Part shown: piece after piece, positions 16,506-26,342 of the stretch
Numbering within the stretch: position 1 is the stretch's first letter
Layout of the letters: each line of letters starts with the position of its first letter
Assembly (NCBI GenBank): GCA_002699025.1
Contig: PABA01000008.1
Location: 124,001 to 188,000 of the forward strand
Length of the DNA stretch: 64,000 bases
Source of the DNA: Sandaracinus sp.
GTDB lineage: Bacteria > Myxococcota_A > Polyangia > Polyangiales > Houyiibacteriaceae
Reading direction: 5' to 3'
Program-made: the position numbers and the translations under genes
The notes under the pieces: model-generated
Database searches by the model: none
Seen by the model: the letters and a program-made list of their open reading frames with translations, nothing else
What the model was told of the DNA's origin: nothing

Positions 16506-19500
16506 GGCCCGCGCCTCCGTCGGGCATCGGCACCAGGCGCATGCCGTCGAGCCGGAGCCCGGCGGCCTCCTCCGCGGCGCGCAGCCGCTCCTCCGGGGCC
16601 TGCGCCTCCCGCGCGTCCTCGAGCGGCACCCGGTGGATGCGGCCCCGGTCGTGGTAGAGGAGCGCGCCGCCGCGGAAGGCCACGCCGATGGCGAGCGTGC
16701 CCGTCGGGAAGATGCGGAGGAGCGCGCCCTCCTCGGCGTCCCAGACGCGCACGGTCCCGTCGTCCGAGGCGGTCGCGAGCCGCCGCCCCGCGCCGTCCCA
16801 GACCACGCGGTTGATCCACTGCCGGTGCGCGTCGATCTCCCGGAGCCGCTCACCGGTCGTCGCGTCCCAGAGGCGGAGCGTGCCCACGCCGTCCACGGTC
16901 GCCAGCCGCGCCCCGTCCGGAGAGAAGGCCGCGTCCGAGGCCAGGCCACCGTGACCCTCGAGCGCGTGCTCCACCGCGTCCTCGCTGCGTAGGCAGACGA
17001 CCCCGTCGCGCGCCGCCGAGGCGAAGCGCCGCCCGTCGGGCGCGACGGCCAGGCCGAGGACGGCGCCCTCGTGGTCGGCGAAGCGGAGGACCTGCCCACC
17101 CTCCCGCAGCTCGTAGATGGCGACGTCGCCCGGTCCGGCGCTCGCGTAGAGGCGCTCGCCCCGCGGCCCGAAGCGCAGGCCGAGGAGCGGCTGGGCGCGC
17201 TCGGCCCAGGGCTCGGCGAGGACCCGGAACGCGCCGTCCTCCGCGACGAGGATCGCCCCGTCGCTCGTGGCGACCGCCACCGCGCCCGTCGGCGCCACGT
17301 CCACCGCCACCGGTTGGCGCGCGCCCTCCGGCAGCGGCCAGCGCGCCACCACGCCCCCGTCCACCACGCGCACGCCATCCGCCGCGACGATGGCCAGGCG
17401 CTCCGCCTCGCCGCCGCCCACGGCGAAGGAACGCACGGCTGCGCCCACGTCCAGCGGCTCGGCGGCGCCCGGGACCGGCGCGAAGAGCGTGACCCCATCC
17501 GGCGCGCGCGGCCCCCGCGCCGGCACCGCCGCGAGCCAGGCGCCGGCCTCCGCGGCGGGCCCGACGGCGAGCCGGAAGCCGTTCCCCGGCGGCACGTGGA
17601 GCGACTCGAGCACCTGCCCGCCCACGGGATCTCGGGCGACGATGCGCGCGCTCCCCTCGCTCGCGAGGAGCCGGCCGGCGCGCCAGCTCAGCCCGCCGAC
17701 CCAGCCGAGCGTCTCGAGGCTGCGCGCCGGGCCGCCGTCCAGCGGGTGGAGCTCCACGCGCGGGTGCTGCCCGCCGACGGCGAGCGTCCGGCCCTCGGGC
17801 GAGAAGGCCAGCGTCTGCACGGCGCCGGGAGCGCTCGCCTCGAGCACGCGCTCCCCGCTGCGCAGGTTCCAGACCTCGACCCGGGCGAGCCCCCGCGCCG
17901 CCGCCGCCGCGAGACCCCGCGGCCCCGCCGCCACGCGCTCCGCCGAGGGCAACCCGGTCACGAGGCTCGCCCGCTCCGCGCCGTCTTCCTCCTCCACGAG
18001 CACGAGGTCGCCGTCGGCCGTGCCGAGCAGCAGCCCCTCGTCCGCGCGCACCACCGTGCGGGTCGTGGCCGGCAGGGCGAAGCGGCGGGCGCCGGTCGCC
18101 GCGTCGTAGACGCCGGAGCGCTCGCCCGCGACGATGGCCACGCCCCCGTCCCCGGTCCACGCCCAGACGGCCCGGGTCCCCGGCAGGGGGCGAAAGACCG
18201 GCTCGGCCCCTCCCTCGAGCTCCGCCACGACCCAGCCCTCGCCGAAGGCCGCCACGGCGAAACGCGCCCCGTCCGGCGAGAACGCCCCGCGGGACGCGAG
18301 CGGGCGCGCCGCGTCCCCGAGCCGCCCGGCGAAGCGATGGCGCCGCCGGCGCTCGGCCGCCAACAGCCGCGAGCGGGCTCGCACCACCCGCTCCCGCGCC
18401 TCGCGCCCGGCCGCGAAGCCCGCGTCGTGATGCGACGAGGCCGGGTTCGCCGGATCCTCCACGAGCGCCGCCGCCGCGTAGATGGCCGCCGCGGCCGCGT
18501 CCCCCTCCCCCATCGCCCGGTCGGCCTTCTCGAGGTACGCCTCCGCCAGCGCCGCCTGCGCCCGCCGCGCGCTCTCCCGCGCTCGCTCCTCCGCCGCCTC
18601 CGCCTGCGTGCGCCGCGCCTCGGCCTGCTCCCGCGCCGCCAGCTCGTCCCGGTAGCTCCGCCAGACCACGCCGCTCGACACCAGCGCGCCGACCAGGATC
18701 GCCAGCGCCGCGAAGGAGGCCGCCTTGTTCCGCGCCACGAAGCGCCGGAGCAGCTCCGCGGAGCTGTAGGCGTAGGCGCCGACCCGGCGGCCGTCCTGCC
18801 AGGCGGCGATCTCCTCGGCCAGCTCGGCGGCGCTCCCGTAGCGCTCGCTCGGGTCTCGCCGCAGCGCCCGGTCGGCCACCGCCGCGAGCTCCGGCGGCGC
18901 GTCCGGCGCCAGCTCGCGCACCTTCGGCGGCGCGTTCGCGACCACCTGGGTGAGCACGTCCCAGGCGTTCTTCCCCCGGTAGGGCGGCCGCCCCGTCAGG
19001 ATCTCGAAGAGGATCGCCCCGAGCCCCCACACGTCCGTGCGCTCGTCCATGGCGTCGACCTCGCCACGCGCCTGCTCCGGGCTCATGTAGCTCGGCGTCC
19101 CGAGCGCCGCGCCCTCGAGGGTCTCTCCCTCCCCGGCCATGCGCAGCCGCTCGCCGCTCTCCCCCTCCGCCCGCGGCCCGAGCTCCTCCCCCCGCAGATC
19201 CCGCGCCCCCCGCACCTTCGCGAGCCCCCAGTCCACCAGGACCGTCTCGCCGAAGGCGCCGACCATCACGTTGTCGGGCTTCAGGTCCCGGTGCACCACG
19301 CCCCGTGAGTGCGCGTAGGCGAGCGCCTCGCAGAGATCGCGGAAGTGGCCCAGCAGCCGGAGCCGCGCGTCGAGGTCCTCCGCCTCGCCGAGCGCCCGCC
19401 CCAAGGAACGCCCCCGCACGAGCTTCATCGTGTAGTAGAGCGAGCCGTCCGGACGCCGGCCGAGCTCGTGCACCGGCACGATCCCCGGGTGCTCGAGCTG

Positions 19501-19899
19501 CCCGGTGACCCGCGCCTCCCGGAGGAAGCGCGCCAGGGCCTGCCGCGACGGACCGGATCCCTCGGCGGGCTCGAGGAGGAGCTGCTTGACCGCCACCTCG
19601 CGCCCGAGGTGTTTGTCCATGGCGACGAAGACCCGGCCGATGCCGACCCGGCCGAGCTCCCGCCCCGGCGCGTAGCGCCCCCGATGCTCGTCCGTGACGC
19701 TGGCGTCGTCGATGGACCCGACCGCCACCTGTCCGGCGTCGCTCTGCACCGTCTCCGCGTAGGCGACCCGGCCCGCGTCGCTCTGCATCGTCTCGGCGAA
19801 GGCGACCTCCTCGCGCGCCGCTCGCTCACCCGAATCCGGCAGCGTGGCGGCGTGCGCCAGCGGGGCCTCGCCCTCCCCTCCGCGCTCGGGCTCGCTCAT
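16486..19899 (-). CDS. Ser/Thr protein kinase with WD40-like sensor region
   Basis: This is a 1,137-residue membrane kinase. An N-terminal low-complexity region carries two copies of an AET(M/V)QSDAG unit. The kinase domain (about 78-355) has VAVK (Lys105), HRDLKPDN (Asp205), DWG in place of DFG, and [11 protein letters not shown]. The glycine loop reads G-R-V-G-I-G, with Val85 where the second Gly is expected. One transmembrane helix follows ([20 protein letters not shown]), then a coiled-coil-like Glu/Arg/Ala stretch. The C-terminal half is a chain of WD40-like repeats ([38 protein letters not shown]). ATG 19899 was chosen because it follows the upstream non-coding-looking stretch. It probably senses a ligand or partner and phosphorylates targets. 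Confidence 0.9.
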   Translation of the reverse strand: MSEPERGGEGEAPLAHAATLPDSGERAAREEVAFAETMQSDAGRVAYAETVQSDAGQVAVGSIDDASVTDEHRGRYAPGRELGRVGIGRVFVAMDKHLGREVAVKQLLLEPAEGSGPSRQALARFLREARVTGQLEHPGIVPVHELGRRPDGSLYYTMKLVRGRSLGRALGEAEDLDARLRLLGHFRDLCEALAYAHSRGVVHRDLKPDNVMVGAFGETVLVDWGLAKVRGARDLRGEELGPRAEGESGERLRMAGEGETLEGAALGTPSYMSPEQARGEVDAMDERTDVWGLGAILFEILTGRPPYRGKNAWDVLTQVVANAPPKVRELAPDAPPELAAVADRALRRDPSERYGSAAELAEEIAAWQDGRRVGAYAYSSAELLRRFVARNKAASFAALAILVGALVSSGVVWRSYRDELAAREQAEARRTQAEAAEERARESARRAQAALAEAYLEKADRAMGEGDAAAAAIYAAAALVEDPANPASSHHDAGFAAGREARERVVRARSRLLAAERRRRHRFAGRLGDAARPLASRGAFSPDGARFAVAAFGEGWVVAELEGGAEPVFRPLPGTRAVWAWTGDGGVAIVAGERSGVYDAATGARRFALPATTRTVVRADEGLLLGTADGDLVLVEEEDGAERASLVTGLPSAERVAAGPRGLAAAAARGLARVEVWNLRSGERVLEASAPGAVQTLAFSPEGRTLAVGGQHPRVELHPLDGGPARSLETLGWVGGLSWRAGRLLASEGSARIVARDPVGGQVLESLHVPPGNGFRLAVGPAAEAGAWLAAVPARGPRAPDGVTLFAPVPGAAEPLDVGAAVRSFAVGGGEAERLAIVAADGVRVVDGGVVARWPLPEGARQPVAVDVAPTGAVAVATSDGAILVAEDGAFRVLAEPWAERAQPLLGLRFGPRGERLYASAGPGDVAIYELREGGQVLRFADHEGAVLGLAVAPDGRRFASAARDGVVCLRSEDAVEHALEGHGGLASDAAFSPDGARLATVDGVGTLRLWDATTGERLREIDAHRQWINRVVWDGAGRRLATASDDGTVRVWDAEEGALLRIFPTGTLAIGVAFRGGALLYHDRGRIHRVPLEDAREAQAPEERLRAAEEAAGLRLDGMRLVPMPDGGAGLSRPDR

Positions 19900-20033
19900 G
19901 TCACCGACCGCCTGCGCCGCGCCATCCCCCGCAGGGTAGCCCCCACGCCCCGCCGCCCGAAACCGCCCGAAACCGTCCGCGACTCGCCCCCGCGTCACGC
20001 CCCGCGGGCTGTCCGCCTCACGCCGCCTCTGCT

Positions 20034-21095
20034 ATGAGCCCGGCGATGCGTAGCCCCAAGCACTTCTTCCAGCCGCTCGCGCTCGGCGCCCCGGAGCCCG
20101 CCCGCGAGATCCCCTTCAAGCCCTCGCGGATGATCCACTTCTTCGCGCCCAACAGCGAGAAGATGCGCTCCAAGGTGCCGTCCATCGTGCCCAAGGTGGA
20201 CGTGCTCCTCGGCAACCTCGAGGACGCCGTGGCCGCCGACCAGAAGGAGGCCGCGCGCGCCGGCTTCATCGAGGTCGCCGCGAGCACCGACTTCGGGGAC
20301 ACGCAGCTCTGGACCCGCGTCAACAGCCTCGACAGCCCCTGGTTCCTCGACGACGTCATGCAGATCGTCGAGAAGGTCGGCGAGAAGCTCGACGTGATCA
20401 TGGTGCCGAAGGTCGAGGGCGCCTGGGACATCCACTACGTGGACCGGCTCCTCGCCCAGCTCGAGGCGCGCCACGGGCTGAAGAAGCCCATCCTCGTCCA
20501 CGCCATCCTCGAGACCGCGCTCGGCGTGGCGAACGTCGAGGAGATCGCCGGCGCCAGCCCGCGCATGCAGGGGCTCAGCCTCGGCCCGGCCGACCTCGCG
20601 GCCTCGCGGCGCATGAAGACCACCCGCGTCGGCGGCGGCCACCCGGGCTACCTGGTGCGCCAGGACCCGAACCCGGACGATCCCGAGGCCCCGCGCGCCA
20701 CCGCCCAGCAGGATCTCTGGCACTACACGCTCGCGCGGATGGTCGACGCCTGCGTCGCGAACGGCATCCTCCCTTACTACGGCCCCTTCGGCGACATCCG
20801 CGACACGGTGGCCTGCGAGGACCAGTTCCGGAACGCCTTCCTGCTCGGCTGCGTCGGCGCCTGGTCGCTGCACCCGGTGCAGATCGGCATCGCGAAGAAG
20901 GTCTTCAGCCCGCCCGTCGACGAGGTGAAGTGGGCCATGCGCGTCATCGAGGCCATGGGCGACGGCACCGGCGCGGTGATGCTCGACGGCAAGATGCAGG
21001 ACGACGCGACCGTGAAGCAGTGCCGCGTCGTGGTCGAGCTCGCGCAGATGCTGGCGGAGAAGGACGCCGACCTGAAGGAAGCCTACGGGCTTTGA
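20034..21095 (+). CDS. mcl: Malyl-CoA/methylmalyl-CoA lyase (Chloroflexus type)
   Basis: This 353-residue CoA-ester lyase closely recalls the trifunctional malyl-, methylmalyl- and citramalyl-CoA lyase of Chloroflexus aurantiacus. Shared stretches are [34 protein letters not shown] (metal Glu/Asp), [25 protein letters not shown] and the end [13 protein letters not shown]. This type differs from the shorter CitE-like lyases. The reaction splits malyl-CoA to acetyl-CoA and glyoxylate, as in the 3-hydroxypropionate bicycle or glyoxylate metabolism. The start is uncertain between ATG 20034 and ATG 20046. The second CoA-ester lyase at 27512 is of the CitE type. Confidence 0.85.
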   Translation: MSPAMRSPKHFFQPLALGAPEPAREIPFKPSRMIHFFAPNSEKMRSKVPSIVPKVDVLLGNLEDAVAADQKEAARAGFIEVAASTDFGDTQLWTRVNSLDSPWFLDDVMQIVEKVGEKLDVIMVPKVEGAWDIHYVDRLLAQLEARHGLKKPILVHAILETALGVANVEEIAGASPRMQGLSLGPADLAASRRMKTTRVGGGHPGYLVRQDPNPDDPEAPRATAQQDLWHYTLARMVDACVANGILPYYGPFGDIRDTVACEDQFRNAFLLGCVGAWSLHPVQIGIAKKVFSPPVDEVKWAMRVIEAMGDGTGAVMLDGKMQDDATVKQCRVVVELAQMLAEKDADLKEAYGL

Positions 21096-21134
21096 GCCGG
21101 GCCTGCCCTCCCCGGCCACCTCTGCCACCGGTCG

Positions 21135-21174
21135 CCCCGGTCGCGCGCTCCCGCGAAGAAGCGCTCGACCGGGG
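21135..21174. terminator. Candidate bidirectional terminator hairpin
   Basis: CCCCGGTCG at 21135-21143 pairs with CGACCGGGG at 21166-21174, giving a 9-bp stem between the convergent stops of the mcl and pnkp genes. An inner CGCGC/GCGC pairing is possible. There is no clear T-run. Confidence 0.4.
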
Positions 21175-21179
21175 TCGCC

Positions 21180-23708
21180 TCAGAGCCGCGGGTCGACCGG
21201 CTCGCTCTCGAGCGCGAGCACGCCGAAGACGCACTCGTGAACCCGGTGGAGGGGCTCGCCCTCCACGAAGCGGTGAAGCGCCTCGAGGCCGAGCGCGTGC
21301 TCCTTCCGGGCGAGGCGCCGCTTCGTCTTCAGCTTCCGGCGCCGGAGCGCCTCGAGCTGCTCGGGCGCGTCGTACTCGGGCCCGTAGATCAGGCGGAGGT
21401 ACGCGGGCCCGCGACACTTCAGCGCCGGCTGGAGCAGCCCGCGGCGCCCCCGCGCGTTCCAGTTCAGCGGCTTGACGACCATGCCCTCGCCGCCCGCCTC
21501 GGTGAGCGCGCGCCACCAGGTGCAGGCGGCCTCCACGCTCGCCGCGTCGTCCAGGTCCACGCTCCGGTGGCGGGTCGCGCGCAGCACCGACGACCCCGCC
21601 GCCGCGAGCCGGGCCAGCGTCTCCATGTGCCAGCGGTGATCCCGGTCGGTGTGCACGCCCCCCTCGCTCGCGAGCAGGTGGAAGGGAGCGAGCGCCCAGT
21701 CCTCGAGCCGCTCGACGGGCCAGCAATACGGCCGGTAGGCCTCCCGGTACTCGCGCACCCGCGTCAGCCGCGCGGCGAAGCGCGCTCTCAGAGCCCCTGC
21801 CTCGCCTCCACGCTCCACGCAGGCGTCGAGCGCCTCGATCGCGGCGCGGAGCCCCAGCGTCGCCGCCGCTCCCACCGGCGCGTACTGGCTCTGGAGGAGC
21901 CCGCGGGCCTTCGCGGACCAGGGCATGAGCTCCGCGTCCAGGCAGAGCCAGCTCGAGCCGAGCTCCTCCCAGAGCCCCGCCTCCGAAGCCGCCTCGGCGA
22001 CCCGCGCGAGGAGCGCAGCCTCGGGCTCCGGCGCGTCGAAGAAGGGGCGCCCGGTCCGCGTGTAGACCACCCCGCGGCGCCCGTCGCGCACGCCGAAGCG
22101 CTCGGCGGCGGCCCGCTCGTCGCGGCAGACGACCAGCACCGCTCGCGAGCCCATGTGCTTCTCCTCGCAGATCACCTCGCGCACGCCGCGCGAGCGGAAG
22201 TAGGCGAAGGCCTCCCGCGGGTGCTCGAGCATCCCCGGCTCGGCGCTCGTCTCGGCCGGGGACATGGTCGCCGGCAGGTAGATCAACCAACGCGGATCCA
22301 CGCCGTAGCGGCTCATGACCTCGAGCGCGGCCGCTGCGTTCTCCTCACGCACGGTCACGGTCCGATCGAGGCGCGTCTCCACGATGCGCTTGCCGAGCAC
22401 GTCCTCGACCTGGAGCCCCGCCCCGGACCGCTCCGCTTGCCCGGCGTGGAGCGGCTTCGCGGGCGCGCACCAGACCCGCTCGGCGGGCACGGAGACGCAC
22501 TCCTTCTCGGGCCAGCGGAGGGCCGTGAGCGCGCCCCCGAAGACGCAGCCCGTGTCCACGCAGAGCGTCCGGTTCACCCACTCGGCCCGCCGTACGGGCG
22601 TGTGGCCGTGGACCACGGTCGCTCGCCCCCGGTACGCGCGGGCCCAGTCGACGCGCACCGGCAGCCCGAAGGCGTCGGTCTCGCCCGTCGTCTCGCCGTA
22701 GAGCGCGAAGTCCCGGACGGCGCGGGAGGCGCGGCCCTGGAGCGCCTCCGGGAGCCCCGCATGCGCGACGACCAGCTCACCCCCGTCGAGCACGAGGTGA
22801 CTCACGAGCCCCTCGACGAAGCGCCGCGCCCGCTCGGCGAAGGCCGCCGGCCGCCCCTCGAGCTGCGCGAGCGTCTCTGCCAGCCCGTGGGCGACGCGCA
22901 CCTCCTTCCCGCGGAGCTTCCGCGCCAGCTTCACGTCGTGGTTGCCCGGAACGCAGAAGGCGCTCCCCCTCTCGACCATCCCCATCACGATCTCGAGGAC
23001 GCCGGGTGAGTCCGGGCCGCGGTCGACGAGGTCGCCGACGAACACGGCCCGGCGCCCGGCCGGATGCGCGAAGATGCCGTCCTCTCCCCTCGCGTAGCCG
23101 AGCTCGGCGAGGAGCCGCTCGAGCTCGCTCCGGCAGCCGTGCACGTCGCCGATCACGTCGAAGGGGCCCCGCTCGTCCCGCCGGTCGCTCCAGAGCCGCT
23201 GCCGCTCGATCCGGGCGCCCTCGATCGCCTCCGGCGAGCCGAGCACGTGCACCCGCGCGAAGCCCTCGCGCTTCAGGCTGCGCAGCGCCTTGCGGAGCTG
23301 CGCGTGCTGCTGCCGGACGACGTGCGGGCCGAAGCTCCGATCGCTCCGCTCGCGGTTCCGGGCCGCGCAGAGCTTCGCGGGGACGTTCAGCACGATGGCG
23401 ACCGGGAGGGCGTGCTCCTCCCGAGCGAGCGCGACGAGCGAGGCGCGGGCGGCTCGCTGGACGTTCGTCGCGTCCACCACCGTGAGCCGGCGGCGCCGCA
23501 GGCGCTTGCGCGCGAGGAAGTGGAGCAGCTCGAAGGCGTCCCGGGTCGCGCTCTGGTCGTTCGGATCGTCACCCACCAGGCCACGGCAGACGTCCGACGA
23601 GAGCACCTCCGTCGGAGCGAAGTGCGTGCGCGCGAAGGTGCTCTTGCCGCTGCCGGACGGCCCGACCAGGAGCACGAGCGAGAGCTCGGGGATGGGCAAG
23701 GTCGTCAC
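21180..23708 (-). CDS. pnkp: Polynucleotide kinase-phosphatase-ligase (Pnkp)
   Basis: This is the trifunctional bacterial RNA end-healing enzyme, 842 residues. A P-loop kinase (GPSGSGKST, residues 16-24) phosphorylates 5' ends. A calcineurin-like phosphatase (FDVIGDVHGC, GDLVDRG, PGNHD, VVHGHTP; about 180-430) removes 3' and 2' phosphates. A ligase-type adenylyltransferase has the nucleotidyl lysine in EEKHMGSRA (Lys517). With Hen1 it repairs RNA cut by ribotoxins, including a 2'-O-methylated 3' end. Its GTG start at 23708 overlaps the Hen1 stop (GTGA), so the two are translationally coupled in the usual order. Confidence 0.95.
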   Translation of the reverse strand: MTTLPIPELSLVLLVGPSGSGKSTFARTHFAPTEVLSSDVCRGLVGDDPNDQSATRDAFELLHFLARKRLRRRRLTVVDATNVQRAARASLVALAREEHALPVAIVLNVPAKLCAARNRERSDRSFGPHVVRQQHAQLRKALRSLKREGFARVHVLGSPEAIEGARIERQRLWSDRRDERGPFDVIGDVHGCRSELERLLAELGYARGEDGIFAHPAGRRAVFVGDLVDRGPDSPGVLEIVMGMVERGSAFCVPGNHDVKLARKLRGKEVRVAHGLAETLAQLEGRPAAFAERARRFVEGLVSHLVLDGGELVVAHAGLPEALQGRASRAVRDFALYGETTGETDAFGLPVRVDWARAYRGRATVVHGHTPVRRAEWVNRTLCVDTGCVFGGALTALRWPEKECVSVPAERVWCAPAKPLHAGQAERSGAGLQVEDVLGKRIVETRLDRTVTVREENAAAALEVMSRYGVDPRWLIYLPATMSPAETSAEPGMLEHPREAFAYFRSRGVREVICEEKHMGSRAVLVVCRDERAAAERFGVRDGRRGVVYTRTGRPFFDAPEPEAALLARVAEAASEAGLWEELGSSWLCLDAELMPWSAKARGLLQSQYAPVGAAATLGLRAAIEALDACVERGGEAGALRARFAARLTRVREYREAYRPYCWPVERLEDWALAPFHLLASEGGVHTDRDHRWHMETLARLAAAGSSVLRATRHRSVDLDDAASVEAACTWWRALTEAGGEGMVVKPLNWNARGRRGLLQPALKCRGPAYLRLIYGPEYDAPEQLEALRRRKLKTKRRLARKEHALGLEALHRFVEGEPLHRVHECVFGVLALESEPVDPRL

Positions 23709-25096
23709 GACGCCGCCTCCCGCTCGAAGATGGCCATCTGGGTCGGCGGGCCCACCTCCGGATCGGCGTCGCCGATGCCCGCGAAGCGCACGCCGTAGCC
23801 GCGGCGCCCGGCCACCCCCTCGGCCCACGTGGCGAGCTCCGCCCGCGACCACTCGAAGCGATGATCCGGGTGGCGCCGCTCCCCTGCCCCCAGCCCCTCG
23901 AAGCGCACGTTGTACTCCCGGTTGGGCGTGGTCAGCACCACCAGGCCGGGCCGCGCTCCGCCGAAGACGACCTCCTCGACCGCCGGCAGCCGCGCCTCGT
24001 CGACGTGCTCGAGGACCTCGATGAGGCACGCCGCGTCATGACCCGCCAGCCGCGCGTCGCGGTACGTCAGCGAGCCCTGGAAGAGCTCGAGGCGGGCGCG
24101 CTGCCGCGGCGCGAGCCCGTCCAGTCGGAGCCGCTTGGCCGCCCGCTCCAGCGCCCGGGGGGAGACGTCCATCCCGGCGATGTGCGTGAAGCGCCGGTCG
24201 GCGAGCAGCGCCCGGAGGAGCGTCCCTTCGCCACAGCCCAGATCGATCACCCGCTCCGCGCCCGCCTCCCGAAGCACCTCGATCACGGCGTCGACCCGCC
24301 GCGCGTTCAGACTGAGCGGCGCCTCCAGCGCCTCCTCGGGCTCGTTCTCGTCGCGCGCGCCGTCCTCGGGCGCGAGGCGCGCCAGCGCGTCCCGGGCGAG
24401 GCCGCGTTGCCGCTTCAGGTACCGCGCCGCGATGGTCGCCCGCAGCGGGTGGCGCTCGAGCCAGCCGGCCCCTTTGGCCAGCAGCTTGTCCACCTCGTCG
24501 TCGCCGACCCAGTAGTGCTTCTCGTCGTCGAGGACGGGCACCAGGACGTAGAGATGGCCCAGCAGCTCCGACAGCGTCGTCCGCGAGCGCAGGGTCACGC
24601 GATGGTGGGCGCTCGTACCCCAGCCGGGGAAGGCCGGATCGAGGAGCGTGGGCGTGGCCTCCACGGCGTAGCCGAGCGGCTCGAAGAGCCCGCGGAGGAG
24701 CGCCTCGCCCCCGTCGCGCAGGGGGAGCGCCGCGAGGGACGCCTCGAGGGGCAGCGGCGTCGTAGCGAGCTCGGGACGCTCGCGGCAACGGCCGCCGAGG
24801 GCGCTGCCGAGCACGCGGCTGATCGCCACGCTCAGGAGCGACGAGGCGACGTAGGGCCGGTCGTTGACGTACTGGGTGAGCGGGCCGCCGCCCCGCCGCC
24901 GGGCGCTGGCCACGAGGGCCAGCGGGTCGAGGTCGAGCAGGAGCGCCGCCGTGCAGGCGCCCTCGTCCGCCTCGGGGAAGAAGACGTGCGCTTCGCCGAA
25001 GGAGAGCGCGAAGCGCTGCACGCGCTGGGGGTGCTTGCCGAGCAGGTAGCCGAGATCCGTGGCCGGTCGGTGGGTGGTGCGGAGCGTGAGGAGCAC
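23705..25096 (-). CDS. hen1: 3'-terminal RNA 2'-O-methyltransferase Hen1
   Basis: Bacterial Hen1 (463 residues) methylates the 2'-OH of the 3' nucleotide at a break before Pnkp seals it, which protects the repaired RNA from a second cut. The N-terminal half (up to about 240) is the non-catalytic domain that activates the Pnkp ligase. The C-terminal half is the methyltransferase: IDLGCGEGTLLRAL binds SAM, and LIEVLEHVDEARLP holds the acidic and His residues used to bind Mn. The start is GTG 25096 with AAGGAA 4 nt before it. A perfect 17-bp hairpin lies 38 bp upstream in the leader. Confidence 0.95.
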   Translation of the reverse strand: MLLTLRTTHRPATDLGYLLGKHPQRVQRFALSFGEAHVFFPEADEGACTAALLLDLDPLALVASARRRGGGPLTQYVNDRPYVASSLLSVAISRVLGSALGGRCRERPELATTPLPLEASLAALPLRDGGEALLRGLFEPLGYAVEATPTLLDPAFPGWGTSAHHRVTLRSRTTLSELLGHLYVLVPVLDDEKHYWVGDDEVDKLLAKGAGWLERHPLRATIAARYLKRQRGLARDALARLAPEDGARDENEPEEALEAPLSLNARRVDAVIEVLREAGAERVIDLGCGEGTLLRALLADRRFTHIAGMDVSPRALERAAKRLRLDGLAPRQRARLELFQGSLTYRDARLAGHDAACLIEVLEHVDEARLPAVEEVVFGGARPGLVVLTTPNREYNVRFEGLGAGERRHPDHRFEWSRAELATWAEGVAGRRGYGVRFAGIGDADPEVGPPTQMAIFEREAAS

Positions 25097-25133
25097 GCCG
25101 TTCCTTTCGTCCTGAGAAAGGGAGAACGCGAAA

Positions 25134-25175
25134 CGCGAAGAGGCCGCCCGGGGGCGTCCGGGCGGCCTCTTCGCG
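25134..25175 (-). terminator. Perfect 17-bp hairpin upstream of hen1
   Basis: CGCGAAGAGGCCGCCCG (25134-25150) is repeated as its exact complement at 25159-25175 with an 8-nt loop. On the minus strand it is followed by TTTCGCG only, so the T-tract is short. It lies between the stop of the LysR gene and the start of hen1. It may end the LysR transcript or act as an attenuator or stabilising leader of the repair operon. Confidence 0.7.
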
Positions 25176-25353
25176 TCTCGCGGCGTCCCGTTGCGACGCG
25201 CTACGCGAGCCCCCCGGCCCGAACGAGATCCAGCTGCACGCCGAGAGGCGGCTGGGGGTGCTCGGGTAGGTCGCGGCGGGTCGGCACGGCCGGTACGGTG
25301 CGCACGACTTCGGCGCCGTCAAGCGCGGTGCCGCGACGGGGCCGACGACGCGC
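25176..25353. other. Intergenic stretch downstream of LysR gene
   Basis: This lies between the 17-bp hairpin and the LysR stop. It has GC-rich text with CGGTACGG and GGTCGGCACGG pieces near 25280. No gene, promoter or second hairpin could be supported. Confidence 0.4.
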
Positions 25354-26289
25354 TCAGCGCGATTCGCGGACGCGGCTCGGCGTCGGGTGCGTCTCGAAGT
25401 GCGCGCGGAGGGCGTCGACGAAGGCGCGGGTCCGCTCGGGCACGAAGCGCTCGCTCGGGTGGAAGACGTAGACGGCGAGCGCCGCGCTCCAGCCGGGCAG
25501 CACCTCCTCCACCTCGCCCTCCGCCAGCGCCTCCTCGAAGAAGGTCGGGAACGAGCGCGCGACGCCGAGCCCCTCGAGCGTCGCCGCCCAGAGCACGGCG
25601 TTGCTGTTGGTCGTCAGCGTGCCTTCGGTCGACACCACGACCGGCTCGCCCTCGGCCGTGCGGAAGACCCACTCGCGATCCGGGTAGCTCAGGCAGTTGT
25701 GGGCGACGAGCTCGCCGGGGTGGCTCGGTCGGCCGTGGGCGTCGAGGTAGGAGGGCGAGGCGTAGAGGGCCGCGCCGTAGTGGAGGATGCGCCGCCCGAC
25801 GAGCGAGGTGTCGGGGAAGCGGCGGTGCGGGGGGCGCGCCGCGACGAGGACGTCGGGCCGCTCGCCGAGCTCGTCGAGCGGATCGGTGACGATGCGGAGC
25901 CGGAGCTCGACCTCCGGGTGGCGCCGCAGAAAGCGCGGGACGACCCGCCGGTGGAAGCCCGAGCTCGCGAAGTAGGTGGGCATCACCACGTCGAGGCGCC
26001 CGCGGGGCCGGCGCGCGAAGCTCCGGACCCGGTCGAAGGCCTCGTGGGCCCGGCGCGGGAGGTCGCCGGCGTCCGCCACGAGGAGCTGGCCGGCCTGGGT
26101 GAGCTCGACCTTGCGGCTGTCCCGGCGGAGGAGCTGGACGCCGAGGCGCTGCTCGAGCGCCTTCACCCGCTTGCTCAAGGTCGAGGCGCCCACGCCCGCC
26201 CGGGCCGCCGCGCGCCGATAGCCGCCGGCCTCGACCACCGCGAGGAAGGCCGTGAGCTCGTCGAGCGCGCCGGGGGTCGTGTCCACCAT
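25354..26289 (-). CDS. LysR-family transcriptional regulator
   Basis: A 311-residue LysR regulator. The N-terminal winged helix-turn-helix reads FLAVVEAGGYRRAAARAGVGASTLSKRVKALEQRLG (split here by domain: the recognition helix is around residues 33-52). The substrate domain from residue 92 has the usual MPTYFASSGFHRRVVPRFL start and late SFPTFFEEALAEGE segment. It is divergent from the Cys-rich lipoprotein gene with 53 bp between starts, the normal arrangement for a LysR regulator and its target, so that lipoprotein is the first candidate. The inducer is unknown. Confidence 0.92.
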   Translation of the reverse strand: MVDTTPGALDELTAFLAVVEAGGYRRAAARAGVGASTLSKRVKALEQRLGVQLLRRDSRKVELTQAGQLLVADAGDLPRRAHEAFDRVRSFARRPRGRLDVVMPTYFASSGFHRRVVPRFLRRHPEVELRLRIVTDPLDELGERPDVLVAARPPHRRFPDTSLVGRRILHYGAALYASPSYLDAHGRPSHPGELVAHNCLSYPDREWVFRTAEGEPVVVSTEGTLTTNSNAVLWAATLEGLGVARSFPTFFEEALAEGEVEEVLPGWSAALAVYVFHPSERFVPERTRAFVDALRAHFETHPTPSRVRESR

Positions 26290-26342
26290 CGGAAACGCAG
26301 TGTGTCGAATCGGCGGCGTTCTGACGAGTCAGCGTGGAGGCG

